A DNA stretch of 20,282 nucleotides from Candidatus Aenigmatarchaeota archaeon (GCA_025058005.1 JANXDN010000001.1:1-20282); one strand, 5' to 3'; positions 1 to 7,867 are shown, counted from the first letter of the stretch. Made by a program: numbers and translations. The notes: a model not told the origin generated them from the sequence alone.

Positions 1-220
1 AGCTAATGATAACCCGTCTGAAACAGCAAACAAAATATCCGACTTTTTAATCGCCACGAGTGGTAATGCAAATTATGGTTTGCCTGCGATATTGATAGAA
101 GCAGATCAAAGAGCAAAACTTAGGCAAGAAGATTTGGAAATTTTTTATTATGATTTAATAAACAAATCTGGTAATCTTTCGATTACACTCAAGTTAAGAA
201 GAGAAAGTAGACCTTTTTAA
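1..220 (+). CDS. C-terminal end of a probable NurA-domain nuclease (partial)
   Basis: An open frame enters from the left edge (frame of base 2) and ends at TAA 218-220, giving 72 residues. The visible part contains NYGLPAILIEADQRAKL and ends in LRRESRPF. The first stretch resembles the C-terminal part of NurA nucleases, where a G-Y-P-x-P-L segment is followed by A-(D/H)-x-x-A-(K/R)-(I/L). NurA is a 5' to 3' nuclease that works with the HerA translocase in DNA end resection. The catalytic aspartates would lie upstream, outside the window, so the call rests on a short tail. The stop shares 4 bases with the stop of the convergent gene on the minus strand (217-220, TTAA). Confidence 0.45.
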   Translation, partial: ANDNPSETANKISDFLIATSGNANYGLPAILIEADQRAKLRQEDLEIFYYDLINKSGNLSITLKLRRESRPF

Positions 221-912
221 CTAAAGACGCCTATCGGCACATTATTTAGTTTCATATAAGTAACTTTGCCTTCAATATAAACCAAGTTGTTTCTTCCTTC
301 TATTATACCCTCGAAATCGAAGAGTTCCAGCTTATCTTTTTCTAGTGTGGCTGGTGTTTTCAAACCTGCCCAGCTCAGACTACCCCCAACTTCATTGAAA
401 GATATCACATCCTTTTTAACATTAGTTATTTTGTATTTTGTTGGCCTACCGACCATCTTAAAAGAAATCTCTGTTTTGTTCATGCAAATATTATCTATGC
501 ATATATCATTAGTTTTGCCTTCTAACATCAAACTATCTTGGGAGTAAAAAACCTTGCCTTTGAAATTCGAGCTTGTTATAGTGACATCGCTTTTGAATGT
601 CAAACTCATTTCACTCAAAGTTGCTTCTTCTGGTTTCAAAGTAATAGAAAATTGGGAATCTTCCAAATTCAATTGTTTGCCATTCATAGCAGCTGGGTTA
701 ACAGCATTGAGTTTCATTTCTATTTTACTTGCTTTGTTGTTTTTTACAGAACTCATTTTTCCTGTGAGGTTTTTGAAAAAGTTTCCTATGAAACTTAGCT
801 TGTCTTTCAGTTTTGACTCTTCCAAGAATTTTTTTCCTCGGGGGGAAGCTAGAAACAAAGCGACAAGCACAAATACTGCCAACAAAGTTGCTATTACTTT
901 ACCTCTCTCCAT
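217..912 (-). CDS. Membrane-anchored protein of unknown function
   Basis: The 231-residue product starts MERGKVIATLLAVFVLVALF: two basic residues followed by one hydrophobic segment at about residues 6-23. This is an uncleaved anchor or a signal peptide without a lipobox. The rest is polar, with alternating strand-like segments and one close cysteine pair (CIDNIC, about residue 137), as expected of an extracytoplasmic beta-rich domain. I do not recognise a family. The start ATG at 910-912 is directly preceded by GAGAGG. The gene is divergent from the DUF1512 gene and convergent, with a 4-base overlap, with the gene at the left edge. It is probably exposed on the outer face of the membrane. 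Confidence 0.6.
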   Translation of the reverse strand: MERGKVIATLLAVFVLVALFLASPRGKKFLEESKLKDKLSFIGNFFKNLTGKMSSVKNNKASKIEMKLNAVNPAAMNGKQLNLEDSQFSITLKPEEATLSEMSLTFKSDVTITSSNFKGKVFYSQDSLMLEGKTNDICIDNICMNKTEISFKMVGRPTKYKITNVKKDVISFNEVGGSLSWAGLKTPATLEKDKLELFDFEGIIEGRNNLVYIEGKVTYMKLNNVPIGVFS

Positions 913-949
913 CCTCTCTCATTAATTTTATTGGTAAAATAACAATATA

Positions 950-957
950 TTTATATA
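950..957 (+). promoter_or_regulatory. TATA box of the DUF1512 gene
   Basis: TTTATATA at 950-957 is a near-consensus archaeal TATA box. Its centre is 25-28 bases before the GTG codons at 978 and 981, which predicts a leaderless transcript starting at or next to the start codon. Confidence 0.6.
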
Positions 958-980
958 AGTTATTTACCTTAATTGAAGTG

Positions 981-2195
981 GTGTTTGTATTGTCTGACAT
1001 CTTGCAATTATTAATTGGTCAAACTGATGGAGGAATATTTGGGCAAATAATAAATATCATAATTCTTTTACTGTTTTTCTCTCTATACTCAAAAATAATA
1101 CTTCAACAAACTCTCATGAAATTAGAGCAAAGCGTAATACAACTTGACAAAATAGCCTTAAAGGCAGAGAATGAAGTTTTAAAGAAATTAAAAAATGTGG
1201 ATAAAAAAACCAGAAAGAGTATAAAAAGGTTCTTGGAATTTTATGCTATACCTCCTGTAAGCCTAGATCCATTTGGACTAGTGAAAAAATATGACCATAT
1301 TATAACTCTTGAAAAAAAAAGGTTCAAGTATTTTGTTTCTCAAATAGCACCTCATGCAAGCGAGGAAGAAAGGGCAAACATTGTTATGGGTTTATCCGGA
1401 GCTATAGAGTTAAACATGTTGAGAAAGGTTGTTCGTCATTATGTTGAAACTATTAAAAAAACGAAGAATTTTAGTTTGATATTTATTGTTCAACTCCAAC
1501 TTCCCTTTATTGAAAGGATTGCCAAATCTTTGTTAAAAGGGACTGAGGCTTTGACAAACGGTTGGCCTATTGGTGATGGTATTGGTCCTTATGTGGCGGC
1601 GAAACTTGCTGAAAATGAAAAAGTCTATGAAATTGATGAAGAAACTGTGTCTGTGAGAAAAAAATACAAGAGTAGGGAATTAATAATAATCAAAGCCAAA
1701 GGTCCTGGTGGTAGAACGGGCAATCCTGGCAAAGCTTTAAAGAAAATAATAGAGAAAGAAAAAATAGCAAAGATAATCACGATAGATGCTGCGGCAAAAT
1801 TAGAAGGCGAAAGGACTGGTGAAGTGGCTGAAGGTGTTGGCGTTGCTATGGGGGGTATTGGAGTTGAAAGATATGAAATAGAAGAAATTGCTGTTAACAA
1901 TAACATACCTCTTGATTCAATAATAATAAAGATGGGGCAAGAAGAGGCCATAATGCCTATGGCGAAATCTATACTTGACGCTTCTAATGAGGCTATAGAG
2001 TTGGTTTACGAAGCTATAGATAGAACTGAAGAAAAAGGGAAAATTGTTATAATTGGTGTTGGTAATACTTGCGGCATTGGAAATAATTCAAAAAATTTGG
2101 ATAAAGTAGAAGAATTGATAAAATCTAATGCTAAAAAGTTGGAGTTAGAAGAAAAGGCTAAGAAGAAGAAGTTCAAAATACCTTTGTTTGAATGA
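981..2195 (+). CDS. DUF1512 family archaeal protein
   Basis: The sequence resembles the archaeal DUF1512 family, whose function is unknown. From GTG 981 the product is 404 residues: a hydrophobic segment at about residues 20-36 (IINIIILLLFFSLYSKI), a lysine-rich helical region, then a soluble domain with glycine-rich motifs (GWPIGDGIGPYVAAKL, AKGPGGRTGNPGKA, AEGVGVAMGGIGVERYEIEE, GVGNTCGIGNN). The glycine-rich pieces suggest a phosphate- or nucleotide-type ligand, but that is inference. The open frame continues upstream to 813, but that part overlaps the divergent gene and lies before the TATA box at 950, so I reject it. GTG 978 and TTG 990 are alternative starts. The C-terminus is lysine-rich. 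The stop lies 4 bases from the stop of the convergent nitroreductase gene. Confidence 0.72.
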   Translation: MFVLSDILQLLIGQTDGGIFGQIINIIILLLFFSLYSKIILQQTLMKLEQSVIQLDKIALKAENEVLKKLKNVDKKTRKSIKRFLEFYAIPPVSLDPFGLVKKYDHIITLEKKRFKYFVSQIAPHASEEERANIVMGLSGAIELNMLRKVVRHYVETIKKTKNFSLIFIVQLQLPFIERIAKSLLKGTEALTNGWPIGDGIGPYVAAKLAENEKVYEIDEETVSVRKKYKSRELIIIKAKGPGGRTGNPGKALKKIIEKEKIAKIITIDAAAKLEGERTGEVAEGVGVAMGGIGVERYEIEEIAVNNNIPLDSIIIKMGQEEAIMPMAKSILDASNEAIELVYEAIDRTEEKGKIVIIGVGNTCGIGNNSKNLDKVEELIKSNAKKLELEEKAKKKKFKIPLFE

Positions 2196-2199
2196 GATG

Positions 2200-2712
2200 C
2201 TAAACTTGTTTTACTAAATCATTAAGCTTTCTTCTTGGTTTTTTAGTTGGTGCTTCAGCAGGATAGCCTATGGGTATAATAGCTACTGGTCGTAAATTGT
2301 CAGATAGTTCTATTATTTCTGAGATCTTCTTCTCATCAAAAGCCCCTATCCATACACTTCCTAAACCCAAAGCTGCGGCTGCTAGTTGAACATATGCTGC
2401 TGAAATTGTTGCGTCTTGTAAAGCATAAAATTCTCCTCTTTCGCCATACCATTTCATCGAGCGTGAAGGATTTGCACAAAAAATCAAAACCACATCTGCC
2501 TCCTTAATAAAATCTTGGTTATAGGATGCTTTGCAAATCATTTGTTTCTTTTTTTCGTCTCTTACTAAAAATATTTCGAAAGCCTGTAGATTGCCAGCAG
2601 AAGGTGCTAGGTTAGCTGTATTTAGGAGTTTTAGGAGTTTTTCTTCTTCAATTTTTTTGCTCAAAAATTTTCTTATTGAACGGCGCTTTTCGACAACCTC
2701 AAAAAAATCCAT
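2200..2712 (-). CDS. Nitroreductase family FMN oxidoreductase
   Basis: The 170-residue product has the single-domain nitroreductase layout. The N-terminal RRSIRKF (residues 10-16) is the FMN phosphate-binding motif. APSAGNLQ (about 37-44) binds the flavin, and a helix DATISAAYVQLAAAALGLGS precedes VWIGAFD. The C-terminal IPIGYPAEAP and a basic tail (KKPRRKL) are also typical. Members reduce nitro compounds, quinones or flavins with NAD(P)H as FMN-bound homodimers in the cytosol; the substrate cannot be told from sequence. The length matches small archaeal members. It is divergent from the lipoprotein gene, with 52 bases between the start codons and one TATA-like element halfway. Confidence 0.88.
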   Translation of the reverse strand: MDFFEVVEKRRSIRKFLSKKIEEEKLLKLLNTANLAPSAGNLQAFEIFLVRDEKKKQMICKASYNQDFIKEADVVLIFCANPSRSMKWYGERGEFYALQDATISAAYVQLAAAALGLGSVWIGAFDEKKISEIIELSDNLRPVAIIPIGYPAEAPTKKPRRKLNDLVKQV

Positions 2713-2731
2713 AAGAATAATTTGTTGAGAG

Positions 2732-2744
2732 AAATATTAATAAA
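2732..2744. promoter_or_regulatory. Shared bidirectional TATA element
   Basis: AAATATTAATAAA lies midway between the divergent starts at 2712 (minus) and 2765 (plus), about 26 bases from each. Its core is nearly self-complementary (AATATT and ATTAAT are each palindromes). The spacing fits leaderless transcription in both directions from one element. Confidence 0.45.
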
Positions 2745-2764
2745 AGATTTTACATAAAAATATT

Positions 2765-3610
2765 ATGCCAAAAAATTTATTTCCGATAATATTTCTTACT
2801 GTCTTATTTTTCTTATCGGGCTGCACCCAACAAGGAGGAAGAAGTGGTGGGGGAACAAACGGTTTAATAATAGAATCCTTTGGACCTGTTATTAGTGAGG
2901 TTCAACCTGGTGATAGTGTTGATATAGTAGCTGTACTAAAAAATGTGGGAGGTCACGAAGTAAGAGATATACAAGTAAGTTTGTATGGCTTAGGTGACTG
3001 GAATTATGTTTTAACTAGTCCTCCGCCATCAAGCCTTGCACCTGCTGATCCTACCGGAAGGGGGGAGGTAGAAACGGCGGAAGTTGTTTGGACTGCTACT
3101 GCACCTTCTTATAGAACCGGTATAGAAAATCAGGAATTTGAAATGGTAGCTTATTATACTTATTCAACATCCGCTATAGCATATATCAAAGTGGCTACAG
3201 AAAGCTATATCAAGAGTTTTCCACATGCTGAACAACAAAATAAAATAAATGAATTGGGTGTAAAAATGGAAAAGTATACTGATGGTCCTATAAGTGTAAC
3301 GTTTTCTGCCCCTTCAAAAATAGTAAAAGCTGATTCAAGACAGTTAAGAGTGACGATAAATATTCAGAATGTAGGTGGAGGTAGTTTAGTGAATAATGAA
3401 TTAGACATTAATATAGTTACACCTGGTAGATCAAATAACTGCAACCAAATGAGAGCTAAATTAATACAAGGTAAAAGTAAACAAATTACATGTCTCGTCG
3501 ATGTAAGTTTAGGTGAAGGTTGGGATAACATACCGGTAGAAGTGCATGTAGAAAATTACAGATATAAGGTTAGTGCTACTTCATCTATAAGTGTCTCGCC
3601 GGTTGTGTAA
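2765..3610 (+). CDS. Extracytoplasmic lipoprotein with CARDB-like beta domains
   Basis: The N-terminus has a lysine, a hydrophobic stretch and the lipobox LSGC with the modified cysteine at residue 20. A glycine/serine-rich linker (about 22-32) follows. Two beta-sandwich-like regions come next: about 33-145 (QPGDSVDIVAVLKNVGGHEV) and about 175-280 (LRVTINIQNVGGGSLVNNEL). The V-x-L-K-N-V-G-G pattern is typical of CARDB/NEW3-type surface domains. The product should sit on the outer face of the membrane, anchored by lipid; the ligand is unknown. The second domain has two cysteines (about 225 and 242) that could form a disulfide. The stop is 4 bases from the stop of the convergent site-2 protease gene. 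Confidence 0.75.
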   Translation: MPKNLFPIIFLTVLFFLSGCTQQGGRSGGGTNGLIIESFGPVISEVQPGDSVDIVAVLKNVGGHEVRDIQVSLYGLGDWNYVLTSPPPSSLAPADPTGRGEVETAEVVWTATAPSYRTGIENQEFEMVAYYTYSTSAIAYIKVATESYIKSFPHAEQQNKINELGVKMEKYTDGPISVTFSAPSKIVKADSRQLRVTINIQNVGGGSLVNNELDINIVTPGRSNNCNQMRAKLIQGKSKQITCLVDVSLGEGWDNIPVEVHVENYRYKVSATSSISVSPVV

Positions 3611-3614
3611 AAAT

Positions 3615-4799
3615 CTAAATTATACTATAAATTGTTTTTATTATTTGTGGGCCAAAAATATTGAACAAAACTAAAACTAAAACTAAAACAGAAATCAAGT
3701 TGCTAATTTTTTTACCTTTTTCTTTGAAGAAATGTTCACACACAGCTTCCAACATTAATCCCCCATCTAATGGTTTAAGTGGAAATAGATTAAATATGCC
3801 TACACCCAAATTCAAAACAAACACCCAATATATTAAACCTTCTATCCATTGCAGCGTTATTAAAGTGGTTTTGGAGACGCTACCATACTTTGCTAAAAAG
3901 CTAGCATAGGTGTATTCAATGTAAGGATTTTTTATGCCTATTAAAGCTCTTCCTGTTTCGTGATCTTCTATGGTTTGTATCTCGTAAACCGAAGTTGTTG
4001 TTTCTACTATAATTTTTTCGCCGGGTTTTATATTTTGCATAACCTTGGACAAATCTTCTATTGTCTTTATTTCTTGCTCGTTTATTCTAATTATTACGCC
4101 AGTTAATCCAACCTTTTCGGCATAAGAACCCTCTATCAGCGACTCGTAATTCACACCGGAAGGTACTAGAAATATAGATAATAGCTTGCTTAATCCTAAA
4201 ATTAGTAAAAACAAGATGCCTGCGACTATTAAATTAGCAAAGCTTCCGCCTGCAAATATTCTGAGCTTGCTTATTGTGTTTTTTCTTTTTAACTGTTTTT
4301 CGTTAGGCTCAACAAAAGCTCCTGGTAAAATAATAAATAGCAATAAACCGAAAGATTTTATTTGAACTTTTTCTGCTCTCGCCATTAAAGCATGCATTGG
4401 TTCATGCGCCAACATAACCACAAACACAGAAATAATCCAATACCAGAACGGCACTCCTAGAATAAAACCTGGCATTTTAACGCCTTCTACAGAAGGTAGA
4501 ACAACTTTTAATGCCGAATCGCTTGCTTTTTTAGTAAAAATGTTATAAGTCGAATTCAACAGAAGGTAAACCCCGTACATAGAGGCGAATACAGAAATCG
4601 CTATGCCTATTATGCCAATTGTTTTTAGTGTTTTTTCATGTTTTGCAGCAAAATCATAGATGAATTTTTTACCTTTGGTGCTTTTTTTTATTATTAAACC
4701 TGACTTGAATTCTATGTTTTTTCTATCTTTGTATATGAGTATGGCTAAAACCAAAAGAAAAACTATGACGGAAATTAATTCAAAATTCAATTTTTTCAC
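3615..4799 (-). CDS. Site-2 protease family (M50) intramembrane metalloprotease with PDZ domain
   Basis: This is a multi-spanning membrane zinc protease of 394 residues. Zinc motif HEPMH is at residues 132-136 inside a hydrophobic helix, and the third ligand is in LFPLKPLDGG (Asp about 345), the family's N-x-x-P-x-x-x-x-D-G-G motif. A PDZ domain lies between them at about 215-290 (SLIEGSYAEKVGLTGVIIRI, then INEQEIKTIEDL). There are N-terminal spans at about 8-23 and 60-82 and further helices after the PDZ domain. S2P proteases cleave single-pass membrane proteins within the bilayer to release regulators; the substrate is unknown. The gene is divergent from the GTPase gene. The last span has a valine-leucine run coded by a 6-base microsatellite (3667-3689). 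Confidence 0.9.
   Translation of the reverse strand: MKKLNFELISVIVFLLVLAILIYKDRKNIEFKSGLIIKKSTKGKKFIYDFAAKHEKTLKTIGIIGIAISVFASMYGVYLLLNSTYNIFTKKASDSALKVVLPSVEGVKMPGFILGVPFWYWIISVFVVMLAHEPMHALMARAEKVQIKSFGLLLFIILPGAFVEPNEKQLKRKNTISKLRIFAGGSFANLIVAGILFLLILGLSKLLSIFLVPSGVNYESLIEGSYAEKVGLTGVIIRINEQEIKTIEDLSKVMQNIKPGEKIIVETTTSVYEIQTIEDHETGRALIGIKNPYIEYTYASFLAKYGSVSKTTLITLQWIEGLIYWVFVLNLGVGIFNLFPLKPLDGGLMLEAVCEHFFKEKGKKISNLISVLVLVLVLFNIFGPQIIKTIYSII
3667..3689. repeat. AAAACT microsatellite inside the site-2 protease gene
   Basis: Three full AAAACT units and a partial one are joined without breaks (23 bases). On the coding strand they give alternating valine and leucine in the last membrane helix, so the reading frame is kept when whole units are gained or lost. 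Confidence 0.8.
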
Positions 4800-4814
4800 C
4801 TTTCTATGTTTTAT

Positions 4815-4830
4815 GAATTAATAAGTTTAA
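4815..4830. promoter_or_regulatory. Shared bidirectional promoter element of the protease and GTPase genes
   Basis: GAATTAATAAGTTTAA is centred near 4823, about 24 bases from the minus-strand start at 4799 and from the plus-strand ATG at 4848. TTAATAAG on one strand and TTAAACTTATTAA on the other are plausible TATA boxes. No other TATA-like site fits both genes. Confidence 0.35.
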
Positions 4831-4847
4831 GAAATTATTTTAAATTT

Positions 4848-5612
4848 ATGAGCAAGTTTTCGAGGGTAATAAAACATTATTGGGGGATAATTAAAAGGGT
4901 AATAGATGAAGTTGATGTGGTTTTAGAGGTTTGCGACGCAAGAATGCCGAAAATAAGCAGAAACAGAAAAGTGGAAGAAATGGTGTGGAAAAGTGGGAAA
5001 AAACTTGTTTTAGTATTCAACAAAACCGATTTATGTGATTACAAGAGTCGTAAAAATGGTGAAAAAAATTCTGTTTGGGTTTCTTGTAAAAATAGAATGG
5101 GTTTAGGTAGGTTAAGAAAAATTTTAAATGAAATCAAAGGCGATAAAAGTCAAATAAAAATTGGTGTTTTAGGTTATCCTAACACCGGAAAATCTTCATT
5201 AATAAACTCGCTTGTCGGTAGAAAAAAGGCTTTAACCTCGCCCGTGGCAGGATTTACCAAAGGTGTGCAATGGGTTTCTGACGGAAGAGGTTTATTTTTT
5301 TATGACACACCTGGTGTTATTCCGTTTGATGAGAAAGATGAGGTGAAAAAAGCTTTAATAGGAGCTGTTTCCCCTCAAGATATTAAAGATATTGAGAAGG
5401 TTGCAGAAAAAATTGTGGAAATGTTTCTCAAAAGAAGAAAGTGTAAACTTGAAAATTTTTATAAAATTTCAATAAATCAAGAAACGCCTCAAGAAATATT
5501 GGAAATGATTGGTAGGAAAATTAACTATCTGAGTAAGGGGGGTTTGGTGGATATAAATAGGGTTTGCGTAAGGGTAGTAGATGACTGGCAAAGAGGTAGA
5601 TTAAAATTTTGA
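4848..5612 (+). CDS. Circularly permuted GTPase of the YlqF/YawG family
   Basis: The GTPase motifs appear in permuted order. G4 NKTD comes first (residues about 58-61), then G5-like WVSCKN, then G1 GYPNTGKSS, a G2-region threonine in PVAGFTKG, and G3 DTPGV. This order defines the YlqF/YawG/YjeQ class, which acts in ribosome assembly; archaeal members are thought to do the same. The N-terminus (VIDEVDVVLEVCDARMP) matches the usual opening of the family. The C-terminal basic region ends DDWQRGRLKF. I prefer ATG 4848 (254 residues): ATG 4806 leaves only 6 bases to the divergent start, with no room for a promoter, and adds 14 residues not expected in the family. It is followed with overlap by the DUF1461 gene. 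Confidence 0.87.
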   Translation: MSKFSRVIKHYWGIIKRVIDEVDVVLEVCDARMPKISRNRKVEEMVWKSGKKLVLVFNKTDLCDYKSRKNGEKNSVWVSCKNRMGLGRLRKILNEIKGDKSQIKIGVLGYPNTGKSSLINSLVGRKKALTSPVAGFTKGVQWVSDGRGLFFYDTPGVIPFDEKDEVKKALIGAVSPQDIKDIEKVAEKIVEMFLKRRKCKLENFYKISINQETPQEILEMIGRKINYLSKGGLVDINRVCVRVVDDWQRGRLKF

Positions 5613-6212
5613 GACTTTTAGAAATTTTTACTGCTTTATGTTTAGTTGCGTTTTTCATTTGCTTCAACATAAGCTTGTTTTTAACCGAAAATTATTTTCT
5701 CGTTTTCTGGAAGCAAAAGGATTTAGAAAAAATAAACAAAATTTTGGATTTTTTTTAGAGAAGATCTACAGTTGAATTTCTTGAATAATGATGAAATATC
5801 TCACTTAAAAGATGTTAAAAATATTTTGAATGTCGTTATGATTGTGAAAGATTTTTCTCTTGTTTTGTTTGTTTTTGGTTTTTCCTTTTTGCGCATAAAA
5901 AACAGACAAAAAAATGCCTTAGATTACACATTCATTATTTTGATTGTGGTGATGGTGTTTTGTGGTGTTTGTGTAATATGGTTTGATGATTTTTTTATAA
6001 TATTTCATGAAATATTGTTTCCACAAGGAAATTGGATGTTTCCGCCTAGCAGCGAGTTAATAAAGTTGTTTCCGAAAAGTTTTTGGTTTAATGTGTTTTT
6101 ACATTTTATGTTTTTGTGTTTTTTTGAATTGACACTTGTTTTTGTAATAAAAAATGTATATTGCAGGAGCTGGGATTTGAACCCAGGCACCGACTCACGG
6201 ACTAGGTCCTGA
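5609..6212 (+). CDS. DUF1461 family membrane protein, interrupted by a +1 frameshift in a T8 run
   Basis: Two adjacent open frames together make one DUF1461-like protein. The first starts at TTG 5609, overlapping the GTPase stop (TTGA), with GAGGT 12-15 bases upstream. It codes 49 residues with one membrane helix and stops at TAG 5756-5758. The second frame continues at AGA 5757 and runs to TGA 6210-6212. Skipping one T of the T8 run (5749-5756) joins them as ILDFF-REDLQLNFLNNDEI. The join restores about 200 residues with family hallmarks: NDEISHLKDV, DDFFIIFHEILFPQGNWMF, SELIKLFPKSFW and further membrane spans. Function of the family is unknown. The break may be a sequencing error, a true mutation, or a programmed shift (UUU UAG is a slip-prone pair). 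The last 17 codons run antisense through a tRNA gene. Confidence 0.65.
6149..6154 (-). terminator. Oligo-T terminator of tRNA-Leu(CAG)
   Basis: Six A residues on the plus strand give a T6 tract on the minus strand, 8 bases past the tRNA 3' end. Archaeal RNA polymerase often stops at such tracts. It lies inside the antisense DUF1461 frame. Confidence 0.4.
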
Positions 6213-6247
6213 ACCTAGCGCCATTGACCAGACTAGGCGACTCCTGC
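6162..6247 (-). tRNA. tRNA-Leu, anticodon CAG
   Basis: The minus strand folds into a type II cloverleaf. The acceptor is GCAGGAG with CTCCTGC (6241-6247 with 6163-6169) and discriminator A at 6162. The D arm is GCC/GGC. The anticodon arm is CTAGG-TTCAGGA-CCTAG, with anticodon CAG at 6211-6209. The long variable arm is CCG-TGAGT-CGG and the T arm is CTGGG-TTCAAAT-CCCAG. CAG reads the leucine codon CUG, and the long variable arm fits leucine. There is no intron, and CCA is not encoded. The gene overlaps antisense the last 51 bases of the DUF1461 frame, whose TGA stop falls on the anticodon. Confidence 0.95.
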
Positions 6248-6613
6248 CCTATTAAATATAATAAGAAGTTAATGAAAAATTTTAAACAAAATTCTAAAAG
6301 GGGGTTTTATTTCTATTAAAGTTGTTCAGATATTTCCTGCTACACATAATTTTAGACTTTGTAGAGACTCTCATATGCTCTTTCTTGCTAACAGAAGTTG
6401 TTTTTCAAGTTTACTTCGACGATATTTTCTAATAAGGAATACCATTAGGTTTATACAGAACCTATGATAACTATTAAAAAACAAAATCTCTAAATTGTTT
6501 CTTCAGAATTATTTTTTATTAGATATACATTGGCGCTAGAGAAAGTAAAAAATGGTGGGATGTAAAAAACAAAAATATGAAGTGATAAAAAATAATTATT
6601 AAAGTGATTAATT
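6248..6613. other. Gene-free stretch of 366 bases
   Basis: I see no supported gene here. It should hold the promoter of tRNA-Leu(CAG) on the minus strand (TTTAAAAT-like sequence near 6283, or a closer AT-rich box near 6258). On the plus strand it should hold the glycosyltransferase promoter (AT-rich box near 6586-6598). A small hairpin TAGGTT/AACCTA (6446-6451 with 6459-6464) is the only clear fold. Stops are frequent in all frames. Confidence 0.5.
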
Positions 6614-7867
6614 ATGGTGACAAACACGATATTTTTTATACTTTATTTTATAGTCATATATATCCTCACATTCTACTTGATAACTTTTCTAAAATATAGG
6701 AAAAAATTTCATTTTATTCCTAAAGTCTCTCATTATCCCAAAGTTTCCTTGATAATACCTGCCTATAATGAAGAAGATAGTATAGCAAGAACGCTTGATT
6801 CTGTTCTTGCTTTAGACTATCCGAAAGATAAACTAGAAATCATAGTTGTTAACGATGGTTCTACTGATAATACTGCAAAAATTGTTGAAAAGTATGTGAA
6901 GAATAATGGTGTTATACTTATAAACAAACCGAATGGTGGCAAGGGAAATGCTCTTAATGTCGGAATAAGCGTGAGTACCGGAGAATTTATTGCCACATTA
7001 GATGCAGATTCTATGGTTGCACCAAATTCACTTAAATATTTGATTGGTTATTTCAAAGATAAAGATGTTGGAGCTGTAACTTCTGCTATTAAAGTTTTTG
7101 AACCTAAAAATTTTTTACAAAGAATGCAATTTATTGAATACACCTATTCCATTTTTTTGAGAAAAATTTGGGGTTTTTTAAACTCACAGTCTGTAACACC
7201 TGGGCCTCTTTCTGTTTTTCGCGCGGATGTGATAAAAAAATTAGGTGGATTTGATGAAAATAACCTAACTGAAGATCAAGAAATAGCCCTGAGAATACAT
7301 TGTGCAGGTTACAAAATAGAAAATTGTATATTATCTGAAACTTATACCTTTGCTCCGTCAAACTTTAAATCGTTATGGAAACAGAGGTTGAGATGGTATA
7401 GAGGAACTTTGAGAAATTTTATAAGATATAGACATATGTTCTTGAACAGAAAGTTTGGAAATTTGGGTGTGTTTGTTTTGCCGTCAATTGTTATGCTGAT
7501 TTTTTCTCTTTTCATTTCATTAGCAAAAATGATTTTTGATTTTTATGATTCTATATACCTATCTGTTAAAAGTGTGTTTCTAGTTGGAATAAACTTTTAT
7601 ATGCCTGAATTTTCTATATCTCCGATATTAACCAACTTTTTCCTTTCTATTAATGTGCACTCCTTTCTCTTGTCTTTTATGTTTGTCGGTGCTGCTTTTA
7701 TGCTTTACTTGAGCTACAAGTTTTCAAAAGAGTATATTGGAAGTCGAAGTGTGTTGGATTTATTAATTTTTATATTCTTTTTCCAACTACTATATATTGT
7801 TTTTTGGGGATCGGCTATAATTTATGAGTTAATGAGAATTAAAGCAGTGACGAGAGGGAAATGGTAA
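6614..7867 (+). CDS. Family 2 processive-type membrane glycosyltransferase
   Basis: The 417-residue product resembles hyaluronan/cellulose/poly-GlcNAc synthase-type GT2 enzymes, which move sugars from nucleotide donors to a growing glycan. An N-terminal helix (about 5-26) is followed by a GT-A domain. That domain has SLIIPAYNEED (45-55), VVNDGSTD (78-85), the DxD metal site LDADS (129-133), the acceptor-site TEDQEIAL (219-226) with catalytic Asp 221, and the QRLRW motif (257-261). Three or more C-terminal helices follow (about 285-305, 350-366, 382-405). All catalytic motifs are present, so it is probably active in making a cell-surface or secreted glycan; the sugar is unknown. Its stop overlaps the start of the next gene by 7 bases, so the two are coupled. 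Confidence 0.9.
   Translation: MVTNTIFFILYFIVIYILTFYLITFLKYRKKFHFIPKVSHYPKVSLIIPAYNEEDSIARTLDSVLALDYPKDKLEIIVVNDGSTDNTAKIVEKYVKNNGVILINKPNGGKGNALNVGISVSTGEFIATLDADSMVAPNSLKYLIGYFKDKDVGAVTSAIKVFEPKNFLQRMQFIEYTYSIFLRKIWGFLNSQSVTPGPLSVFRADVIKKLGGFDENNLTEDQEIALRIHCAGYKIENCILSETYTFAPSNFKSLWKQRLRWYRGTLRNFIRYRHMFLNRKFGNLGVFVLPSIVMLIFSLFISLAKMIFDFYDSIYLSVKSVFLVGINFYMPEFSISPILTNFFLSINVHSFLLSFMFVGAAFMLYLSYKFSKEYIGSRSVLDLLIFIFFFQLLYIVFWGSAIIYELMRIKAVTRGKW

Noticed and set aside
554..925. Plus-strand frame of 123 codons opposite the membrane-anchored protein
   Set aside because: It is antisense to a better gene, shows no domain pattern, and has no promoter.
813..980. N-terminal extension of the DUF1512 protein
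   Set aside because: It would overlap the divergent gene by 100 bases and lie upstream of the TATA box at 950-957.
5756..5758. UAG read-through (for example as pyrrolysine) in the DUF1461 gene
   Set aside because: The same frame meets TAA ten codons later and does not give family-like sequence; only a +1 shift restores it.
6371..6445. 24-codon minus-strand frame with a basic helical product
   Set aside because: It is too short and has no clear promoter or ribosome binding site; such frames are expected by chance.
6574..6600. GTGATAA as box C of a C/D guide RNA
   Set aside because: No matching CTGA box D or second pair at a suitable distance.
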